Both the position numbers and the translations under genes were made by a program. Below, piece by piece: positions 15,791 through 26,300 of a stretch of DNA of 32,752 bases; positions within the stretch are counted from its first letter, which is position 1; each line of letters begins with the position of its first letter. The stretch lies in assembly GCA_903904855.1 (NCBI GenBank), contig CAIVEH010000245.1, forward strand, positions 1-32,752, written 5' to 3'. This DNA comes from an uncultured Bacteroidota bacterium. GTDB lineage: Bacteria; Bacteroidota; Bacteroidia; Chitinophagales; Chitinophagaceae. Under the pieces are notes generated by a model that had not been told where the DNA came from, made no database searches, and worked only from the letters and a program-made list of their open reading frames with translations.

Positions 15791-17017
15791 ATGGATCAGA
15801 AAAAAGCAATAGGTTTACTGAGCATCCCGGTCATTGTAGCTGCTTTGGGTTATTTTGTGGATATCTATGACCTATTGCTTTTCAGTATCATCAGGGTGAA
15901 AAGCCTAAAGGGAATTGGTCTTACCGATGCATTGTGCGACACTGAGGGCAAATTTATCATTAGTCTTCAGATGTACGGACTACTTCTTGGCGGCATCTTG
16001 TGGGGAGTACTAGGCGATAAGAAAGGAAGGTTAAGCGTACTTTTTGGTAGTATAGTGCTTTATTCACTAGCCAATTTCGCCAATGGTTTTGTACAAACTG
16101 TAAATCAATATGCCCTTGCCCGGTTTATTGCCGGTATAGGTTTGGCTGGAGAGTTAGGGGCAGGTATCACACTTGTTAGTGAATTGGTAACCAAGGAGGC
16201 GAGGGGTAAGGCCACATCAATAGTAGCAGGGGTTGGGCTTACCGGCGCAATTGCTGCCTACTTTGTAGCCCATTCGTTCGACTGGCGTATTTGCTATTAT
16301 GTTGGAGGCGGTCTGGGTTTATGTCTTTTGCTAATGAGAGTAAGTGTATTTGAGTCGGGTATGTTCGAAAATATGCACGAAACCATTCAGAAAGGGAATT
16401 TCTTAATGTTTTTCAACAACAGAAGGCGGTTTAAAACTTATATGCTTGCTATTCTTATTGGTCTACCCACATGGTATGTAATAGGTATATTGATTACTTT
16501 TTCGAAAGAATTTGCCAAAAATTTCGGCTTTCCAGAAAATGATCCGGTAGATGCAGGTAAGGCGGTGATGCTGGCCTATATCACCATTTCGTTTGGCGGC
16601 CTGCTGGCAGGGTTTATGAGCAATTGGCTGAAAAGCCGTAAAAAGGCGCTTTATATATTTTATTCTATAACTATAGTAAGTATTGCCCTGTTTTTCTTTC
16701 AGAAAGGGGGGAACTCCACTACCATGTATATTATATGTATGGCCATGGGATTTGGCACCGGGTTCTGGTCTCTTTTTGTAACAATGGCAGCCGAGCATTT
16801 TGGCACCAACCTCAGGGCTACTGCTGCAACTACAGTTCCCAATATGGTACGTGGATCATTACCAATTTTGATCTTGCTTTTTAATGGCCTTAAACCTGGT
16901 TGGGGTTATATCAATGCAGCAGCTATTACGGGCATTGTGGTAATGGCCATCAGTACTGTTTCTGTTTTTATGACTACCGAAACTTTCGGTAAGGACCTGA
17001 ATTTCATTGAGGAATAG
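15791..17017 (+). CDS. MFS transporter
   Basis: This 408-residue protein has about 12 hydrophobic segments split by a central loop (FNNRRRFKTY), the usual two six-helix halves of the major facilitator superfamily. The loop between helices 2 and 3 carries motif A, GGILWGVLGDKKGR (67-80). Helix 1 contains YFVDIYDLLLF with Asp24 and Asp27, recalling metabolite:proton symporters such as the aromatic-acid or sugar families, and ARFIAGIGLAGELGAG fits the helix 4-5 region. Substrate cannot be assigned. It follows the DedA gene closely, and its stop lies 293 bp before the giant surface protein gene. No convincing terminator is visible after it, so some read-through into the following region cannot be excluded. 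Confidence 0.94.
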   Translation: MDQKKAIGLLSIPVIVAALGYFVDIYDLLLFSIIRVKSLKGIGLTDALCDTEGKFIISLQMYGLLLGGILWGVLGDKKGRLSVLFGSIVLYSLANFANGFVQTVNQYALARFIAGIGLAGELGAGITLVSELVTKEARGKATSIVAGVGLTGAIAAYFVAHSFDWRICYYVGGGLGLCLLLMRVSVFESGMFENMHETIQKGNFLMFFNNRRRFKTYMLAILIGLPTWYVIGILITFSKEFAKNFGFPENDPVDAGKAVMLAYITISFGGLLAGFMSNWLKSRKKALYIFYSITIVSIALFFFQKGGNSTTMYIICMAMGFGTGFWSLFVTMAAEHFGTNLRATAATTVPNMVRGSLPILILLFNGLKPGWGYINAAAITGIVVMAISTVSVFMTTETFGKDLNFIEE

Positions 17018-17165
17018 GCAGGTATTTATTTCTGTTTTCTTTATAAATTAATTCTAAGTAGCACCCATCTGTCTTTCAATTATAATTTTTTCGTTCCCAG
17101 ATAAACATATGTCTTTAGCGCATGTGAAATGGGGACAATTATTCGCCTATTTATTTCCTCTATAT

Positions 17166-17197
17166 TTTGTTTTTTTTGGAATAAAGCATTATGTTTA
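17166..17197 (+). promoter_or_regulatory. Candidate promoter for the giant surface protein gene
   Basis: TTTG (17166-17169), a 20-base spacer and TATGTTTA (17190-17197) match the Bacteroidota -33/-7 consensus with one mismatch. It would give a 5' leader of about 105 bases. The rest of the 17018-17310 gap is AT-rich and holds no gene I can support. Confidence 0.4.
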
Positions 17198-17310
17198 CAA
17201 TTCATATTGTTAGCGTGCCGCATACTGCTTTGCCGGGATGCTTATATTATGCTATTTAAAATATTTAATTTAGTTGATTTCCGAGTTATTTTTAAAATAA
17301 ACAACAGATT

Positions 17311-20300
17311 ATGAGATCAGGAAAACTTTACCTACAAATGAGAAATTGCAAGACCTATCTGAATCCAAACCGCCTAGTCAGGACCTTTCTTTTTTTAAGT
17401 ATTTTGTTGGTAAGCACTTCTGCATATGCCTTGCCCGGCCCATCCTTCACAGGTGGTGCATCACAAAGTTTGTCGGTATGCCAGGCTTCCGGTGCCAATT
17501 CAATTAACTCCTTATTGCAGATAACAGATCCGAATGTCGGTTTTACATTAACTTGGACTGTTACATCGGCCCCTACTCATGGAAGTATTGTTTCCGGAGG
17601 TACACAGTTGTCTACCGGAGGAGTTGTAACCCCTTCCGGATTTACTTATTCACCTACGCCCGGATATGGTGGTGCGGATGCCTTTACTGTCCAAATTTCT
17701 GATGGTTTCACCACGGCTTCTACAGTTATTAATGTTACCATTAGCCCAACTACGCTCAACACGGGTACTGCCAGTGTTTGTACCGGATCTACTACACTTT
17801 TAATTAATTCAACTGGTGGAGGTACATGGAGCAGCGCCACCCCTTCTGTAGCAAATGTTGGTACCGGCGGTATTGTAACAGGTTATTCTACAGGTACTGC
17901 TACAATATCTTATACTGTGGCTGGTTGTGCAGCTACAACTGCTGTTACTGTTAATCAAACCCCAACCGGTATCAGTGGTACCTTCAGTGCGTGCGTGGGC
18001 GGTTCAACTACTTTAACCAATGGCTATGCCGGTGGTACATGGACTAGTAGTGCTCCAGCTGTTGCTACAATTAATGCAGCATCAGGTCTGGTAAATGCTC
18101 TTACTCCTGGTACAACTACAATTACTTATAGTTTACCCGGCGGATGTACCGCTACTGCAACCTTTACTGTAAATGCAAATCCTGTAGCAATAGGCGGCCC
18201 ATCAAGCGTATGTATCGGACAAACTATAACTTCAACTGATGCAACATCGGGTGGGGTATGGAGCAGCAGCGCACCTACAATTGCCTCAATCTGGTCGGGA
18301 TCAGGGCTGATAACCGGATTGACAGCAGGTACTACCAATATAACTTATACTCTTGGAACAGGGTGCTATACCAGTAGCCCGGTAGTGGTAAATCCATTAC
18401 CAGCTTCTTTTGCAGGTACAAACTCGGTTTGCGTTGGTGTAGGTACAACTTTAGTCACGGCTACAGGTGGCGGTACATGGAGCAGCAGCTCACCTGTTGC
18501 AACTGTGACTGGTGTAGGTGGAACCGGCACTGTGACCGGGGTATCAGCCGGGGTATTGACAATTACTTATACTATTACTGCAACCGGATGTTATCTTACT
18601 ACACCTTTTACGGTTAATCCAAATCCGGCTGCTATTGCCGGACCTTCAGCTGTATGTGCCGGTTTAACAATCAGTCTGACCAATGCTACTACTGGTGGTG
18701 TGTGGACCAGCAGTACCGGAGCGGCGACGGTAGGTGCAGGAACAGGTGTTGTAACAGGTGTATCATCAGGAGCTCCTAACTTAATATATACATTACCTAC
18801 CGGATGCTTTGCAACAACAGCTGTGGTTGTGAACGCTACACCAGCTACCATAGATGGTGGTCCGATTCCAACAATATGTCCCGGAACTACTACTACCCTG
18901 ACCGATGCTACAGGAGCAGGCACCTGGGTGAGCAATAATACTGCAGTTGCAACTGTTAATGCAGCTACAGGTTTAGCTACAGGTGTTGCGGCTGGTAATT
19001 CTACTATTACGTTTACTTTAACGGCTACAGGATGTATAACAACATCAGTACTTACAGTTAATCCTAATCCGGCAGCAATTACCGGTACAGCAGTTGTTTG
19101 CCAGGGATTAAATACTACCCTGGCTTCAGGCTCGGGTGGTGGTACCTGGACCAGTCTGTCTCCCGCAAATGGTTCGGTTGTTTCAACAACAGGAGTAGTA
19201 ACCGGAGTTACCGGCAGTACTACAGCTACCATTGTTTATACCTTACCAACGGGATGCCTGACTTCAGTTATTGTTACGGTAAATCCCTTACCTGCATCAA
19301 TCGTTGGCTCTAACAATGTTTGTGTTGGTCTGACGACGCCTCTTACTGATGGTACAGGAGTTTCAACCTGGACAAGCAGTAATACTGCTATGGCTACAGT
19401 AGGTGCCGGTACAGGTATCGTTACCGGTGTTTCTGCAGGATCTATCAATATTACTTTTACCAATCCGGCAAATGGATGTATAGCCCTGTTGCCGTTTACC
19501 GTGAATCCAACACCGGCAGCAATAACTGGATCAAATAATGTATGCGTTGGATCTAACAGTGCACTTTCTGATGCTACTGGCGGTGGTACATGGAGTGTTG
19601 TGGCCGGAACAGGTGCAGCTACTATTTCCATTTCTGGTGTTGTTTCAGGAATTACTGCAGGAACCGTTAGTATAACCTATACTTTACCGGCAGGTTGCGT
19701 TGCAGCCATGCCATTTACGGTTAATCCTACTCCTCCAACACCTTCAGGTTCTTCTACTGTTTGTACAGGATTGACAACTATTTTGACTGATGGAACTGCC
19801 GGCGGTACCTGGACCAGTAGCAGCCCTACAAAGGCATCCGTATCCGGCGCTACTATAACCGGAGTATCAGCAGGTACCGCTAATATTACTTATACTACTT
19901 CGCCAGGAAGTTGTTTTGCAATTTGGCCAATGACAGTTAATCCTACTCCATCAGCAAATACAGGTACTGCTGTTGTTTGTATGGGTTCTAATACTACTCT
20001 TGCCAATAGCACAGCAGGTGGTACATGGAGCAGTGTTACACCAACGGTAGGGACTGTTTCTACAACTGGTGTTGTATCAGGTATTGCATCTGGAAATACT
20101 GTAATTTCTTATACCTTGTCAACAGGTTGTTTTGCAAATACTACGGTTACAGTAAATACTACTCCAACGGCAATAACCGGAGGCGCATCTACAGTATGTA
20201 CCGGAGCTACTCTTGCCTTAACAAGTTCTGGAGGTATTACCTGGAGCAGCAGCAATACTTCATTGGCTACTGTAAATTCAAGTGGTGTTGTAACCGGAGT

Positions 20301-23300
20301 TGCTACAGGTACTCCAACAATCTCCTATACTATAGGATCCTGCTTTGTTACATACCCGATTACTGTTAACCAGACTCCTCCAAATATTGTGGGCAGCGGG
20401 CTTCTTTGTACCGGACTTACAACTACACTTACAGATGGAATAGGCGGTGGTACATGGGCAAGCAGTAATCCGGCAGCGGCAACCATTAATGCTGCCACAG
20501 GAGCTATTACAGCAGTAGCCGTTGGAAATTCAAATATCAATTATACATTACCTGCAGGTTGTACAACACTTCTGGTGGTTACAGTAAATATTCAGCCAGG
20601 GACAATCAGTGGCAGCTCTACTTTATGTACCGGGGCTACAACTACCTTAATTGATGGAACACCTGGTGGTACCTGGACCAGCAGTAATCCGGCTGTTGCG
20701 ACAATCAATTCCGGTTTAGGTCTGGTAACAGGTGTTACTGCAGGAAATGTTACCATGACTTACACTATGACAGGAAATTGTACTGTTACTTTCCCTATGA
20801 CCATTAACCTTACTCCGGCAGCTATTACCGGTACAGCTGTGGTATGCGTGGGCAGCACTACTTTATTAAGTGATGCTACTGTAGGTGGCACATGGAGCAG
20901 CAGTAATACCGCAATGGCAACAATCGGTTCGGCAACCGGAATAATGACAGGCGTTAGTGCAGGCAACCCCACAATAGTTTATACCTATCCCGGTGGTTGT
21001 ACAGCTACTATTACTGCAACAGTTAATCCTCAGCCAAATGTTTATGCTGTTACCGGTGGCGGAGCTTATTGCTCAGGCGGCGCAGGAGTAGCGATAGGGC
21101 TGAGTGGGGGGGATCCCGCGATCAACTATCAATTATTTTTAGGTACTGCAACTTCAGGCGGTGTTGCTACTTTCACTGGAACTCCTGTGACTTTCGGTAA
21201 CAGGACTACTGCAGGTACTTATACTGCAGTAGCTACTGTTGTTGCTACAGGCTGTTCAATAAGTATGTCGGGCAGTACTTCAATAACTATTAATCCAAAT
21301 CCGTTTGCATTTGCTGTTACTGGTGGTGGCAGCTATTGTTCAGGCACCTCATCTACTGTACACGTTGGCCTAAGCGGTTCAGCTGGATTCGGAGCAATTT
21401 ATACATTATTATTAGGTGGAGTTTCAACAGGTATTACAACAGCAAGTACCGGAGCAATCCTTGATTTCGGTATTCAATCTACACCGGGTACATATACGGT
21501 ATCGGGTGTGTATACTGCAACAGGATGTACCACTACAATGACTGGCAGTGCAATTATAGCTGTTAATCCGTTGCCAACTGTTTATACAGTTACTACACCA
21601 GGTGGTACAAGTTATTGTGCTGGTGGAGCAGGATTGCATATTGGCCTTAATTCATCAGATGTTGGGTACAGCTATCAGTTATACCTTGGGGGTTCTACAT
21701 CCGGAACTGCATTGGCAGGTACCGGTGGTTCTCTTGACTTTGGTTTGAGAACTACTGGTGGTACTTATACTGTCCTGGCTACAAATAACACAACCGGTTG
21801 CAGTGTACTTATGAGTGGTGCACCGGTAATTACGGTTAACCCTTTACCAACTTTATTCTCAGTTACTGCACCAGGCGGAACAGGTTATTGCGCTGGTGGT
21901 ACAGGAGTATCTATTGTACTGAGCGGGTCAACAGTAGGTGTTAATTACCAGCTTTATTTAAATGGTGTTTCTACTGGTGGATCTGGATTATTTGCAGGCA
22001 CAGGCACAGCTTTAACTATGTCTTCAACTGCCACAGCAGGAGTTTATACTGTAGTAGCTACAAATGGTACAACAGGCTGCACTCAATTGATGAGTGGCAG
22101 CGTTACCGTTGTATCGAATGCACTACCAACAGCCTATAATGTTACAGGTGGCGGATCTTATTGTTCTGGCGGTGCAGGTGTACATATATTTTTAAACAAT
22201 TCGCAGATTGGTGTTTCTTACCAGTTATATAATACTTTCGGAATAGTTCCCGGGGCCCTTGTTACAGGTACCGGAGGAATACTTGATTTGGGTGCACAGA
22301 CTGTTGCCAGTACTTATACAGTTGTTGCTACTAATATTACTACCGGTTGTACCAACAATATGACCGGCAGCCAGATAATAGTTATTAATGCATTGCCCAA
22401 TGTATATCCAATGTCGGCCAGCGGGGCTTTCTGCTTTGGTGGCGCCGGATGGGATGTTCAGTTAGGTGGTTCAGATCCTGGTATCAGTTACCAGCTTTAT
22501 GTCGGTGCAACTGTAGTTGGCGCTCCAATAATCGGAGGTGGCGGTGGTGGGCCAGTTGATTATGGCAATCAGTTTTTGGGAGGTACCTATACTGTTAAGG
22601 CCACCAATACTGGTAACGGTTGTTCCGTTTTCATGACTGGCAGTACTATTGTAACAGTGAATCCGTTACCAACATTATTTAATGTAAATGGAGGTGGCAG
22701 TTTTTGTGCCGGAGGTACAGGGGTTAATGTTGGTTTAAGTGGTTCACAGGCAACAGTCAACTACCAGTTATATAATGGTGCAGGACTAGTTGGCGGTACC
22801 ACACCCGGTTCTGGTACTGGAATTGGATTTGGTCTGCAGACTGCTGCAGGCTCTTATTATGTAATTGCAACCAGCGGTGCAGGTTGTATCAATAATATGA
22901 CTGGTTCAGTAATCGTTAACACCAATCCTTTACCTAGTGCTTATGGTGTCACTGGTGGTGCAGCCTATTGCGCAGGTGGTTCTGGTACGCATATAGGTCT
23001 TGCCAGTTCAGATATTGGCATCAATTACCAGTTATATATTGGTGGCGTAACTTCAGGTACTGCTTTGGCAGGTACTGGTGGTGCTCTTGATTTTGGTTTA
23101 TTGGCTCCTCTGGGAGTTTATAGTGTTTCTGCTACGAATCCTGTTACCGGTTGTCAGAATGGTATGACCGGAACAGTTACAGTAGCCACTAATCCTCTGC
23201 CAACTGTTTATACAGTAAGTGGTGGCGGCGCTTATTGCGCAGGCGGAACAGGAACAGTAGTTAATTTAGGTAATTCCGATCCTACTGCCAGTTATCAATT

Positions 23301-26300
23301 ATACAGGGGTACTATCGCGGTTGGTCTGGCTGTTGCAGGTTCTGCTATTCCAGGTACTTTAAGTATGGGATCTCAAACTGTAGCTGGTACTTATACCGTA
23401 GTTGCAAGAAATCCGATTACCGGTTGTACTTCAAACATGACAGGCAGTGCAACTGTTTCTATCACTCCATTGCCTAATGTATATACAGTTACTGGCGGCG
23501 GTGGTTATTGTCCGGGCGGTTCTGGTGTTAATGTTGGCCTGAGCGGATCAGATGCTACAGTAAGCTATACTATATACAGAGGTGTTGTTGCAGTTCCTCC
23601 GGCTGTTATTGGTTCAGGAACTCCGTTTAATTTCGGTTTAGAAACTAATGGTAATTATACTGTTATTGCTACCAATCCGGTTACTACATGTTCTGTAAAT
23701 ATGTTAAGCAGCGCAACAGTAGTTTTAAATACGGTTCCCGGTCTATTTACTATAAGTGCAGGTGGTCATTATTGTGCAGGTGGAACAGGGGTTAATATTT
23801 CGCTTGGCGGCTCGGCTGTGGGCGTAAATTATCAGTTAATGCTGGGTGGGGTTTCTGTTGGCATGCCTGTTGTGGGTACATCCTTGCCTGTAGGATTTGG
23901 TTTGCAAACTACAGCAGGTACTTATACAGTTGTTGCAACCAACGCAATTACCGGTTGCAGTTCTACAATGACAGGATCAGCTTCAGTGGTTATTGATCCA
24001 CTCCCTGCTGCACAGTTTGTAACAGGCGGTGGTAGTTATTGCCCTGGTGGTAGTGGAGTTAATGTTGGCCTTTTATTCTCAGCTTTAGGTACAAATTACA
24101 TGTTATATAATGGCAGTACGCCTGTATCCGGATCAATAGCCGGTATTGGTGCTGCGCTTCCATTTGGATTACAGACAACACTTGGTGTTTATACTGTAAA
24201 GGCAACTTTACCAACCGGTTGTACAAGTACTATGGCCGGCAGCGCCACTGTTGGAATTTATGCATTACCCACACCTTATAATGTATCAGGTGGTGGTAGT
24301 TATTGTGCCGGTGGTACTGGCCTGCCGGTATCACTTACCGGATCAGACATCAATACCAATTACCAGTTATTTAATGATGATACTGCTATTGGTGGCATAC
24401 ATTCAGGTACAGGCGGTGCAATTAACTTCGGTTTGCAGACAGCGGGTGGCGCTTATATGGTTGTTGCTACAAGCACAACAACGACCTGCGTTGATACTAT
24501 GTATGATACAGCCTCAATAATTGTTAATTCATTACCGATTTCTCAGACTGTGACTGGCGGCGGAAGTTACTGCCCTGGTGGCACTGGAGTTAATATTTCT
24601 CTTGGTGGTTCTGAACCAGGTGTGAACTACCAATTATATAATGGTACTTCTACAGTTGGCAGTCCTGTACCCGGTACAGGATTGGGTCTCAATTTCGGTT
24701 TATTTACCAGTACCGGTATTTATACTATCAAGGCTACCAATACTGCAACTTTATGTGCAAGTAATATGGCTGGCAATGATACCATCAGTTTGTATCCGTT
24801 ACCTGCAATTTATAATGTAACCGGTGGCGGTGGTTATTGCGCTGGCGGTGCTGGTTCGGTATTAGGTTTAAATCATTCTCAGACCGGAGTTGTTTACCAG
24901 TTATATCGTGGCACTACTATGGTGGGCTTACCAGATACGGGTACCGGCGCTGCAATCACTTTTGGATCGCAGACAGTAGCAGGAATCTATACAGTGGTGG
25001 CTACCAACCTGGCTTCAGGATGTACCAATAATATGTCGGGAAGTGCAACTGTAGTTGTTAATACACTGCCTTACACTTATAATATGACAGGCGGTGGTGG
25101 TTATTGTGCAGGTGGTACCGGAGTTCATATTGGTCTTAGTGGTTCAGCTATCGGAATCAATTACCAGTTAATGAGTGGTGGTTCTTCAGTTGGCAGTATC
25201 GTATCAGGTACTGGCTTACCACTTGATTTAAACTGGCATACTATATCTGGTACTTATAAGGTTCTTGCAACTAACAGTTCAACCGGCTGTCAGAGTTATA
25301 TGATGGATAGCGTGGCAGTAATTATTAATCCTCTTCCAACCTTGTATACTGTATCTGGCAGCAGTTCAAGCTACTGTACAGGTGGCACAGGTGTTACTGT
25401 TTATCTCAGCCATTCTGACTCTGGTGTAATTTATCAGTTGTACAGAGGTACAACCCCAATCGGCGTTTCAATTGCCGGCACAGGTTCTACCGCTCTGGAT
25501 TTTGGAGCTCAAACAGTTGCAGGTACTTATACCATTTTAGCTACCAATGCGTCTACCGGTTGTAAACAAACTATGACTGGCAGCGCTTCATTTACTATTA
25601 CGGCGTTACCTCCTGCTTATTCAGTTATTGGAGGTGGCAGTTATTGTGCAGGTGGTACCGGTGTTACTGTAGGATTGGCTGGTTCTAATGTTGGAGTTAG
25701 TTATCAATTGTTCAAAAGCAGTTTGCCGGTAGGCACACCTGTTTATGGCACAGGTGCACCTGTAACATTGGGTACTGAAACAACTCCTGGCGTTTATTCA
25801 GTAGTTGCTACAAGTACAACAACAGGTTGCAGCAACAATATGGCAGGTAGTGCTACAGTTAGCATTAATCCGCTTCCTGATGTATTTACAGTAAGTGGAG
25901 GAGGAGCATATTGTACAGGTAGTACAGGTGTAAATATTTCATTAAGTGGGTCAGTTACCGGTATTAATTACCAGTTGTCGCTCTCTACTTTGCCTTATGG
26001 AGGTGTTAAGCCAGGAACCGGCTTGCCATTGTCATTCGGACCAATGACTACAGCAGGTACTTATACAATTACTGCTTTGAATACTTCTACAGGTTGTGTA
26101 AATAATATGGGTGGTTCAGCAACAGTTGTTGTTAATCCGCTTCCTATGGCATTCCCTGTAACCGGCGGCGGTAATTATTGCCCTGGTGGCGCCGGTGTTT
26201 CTGTAGGACTTTACGGTTCAGTACCTGGTGTTAAGTACCAGTTGTTTAATGGAACCTCAGTTTCAGGCAGTCCGATGTACGGTACAGGCCTGCCAATTAA

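Noticed and set aside
17129-17314. Small hydrophobic open frame of 61 codons overlapping the giant gene start by four bases
   Set aside because: It overlaps the best candidate promoter of the giant gene, has no recognisable domain, and its AT-rich hydrophobic translation is what an AT-rich leader gives by chance.
18591-19232. Minus-strand open frame of 213 codons inside the giant gene
   Set aside because: It is a shadow of the repeat array: the repeated Thr/Gly/Val codons avoid stops in antisense and yield a periodic translation with no domain. Other antisense frames in 17646-20972 have the same cause.
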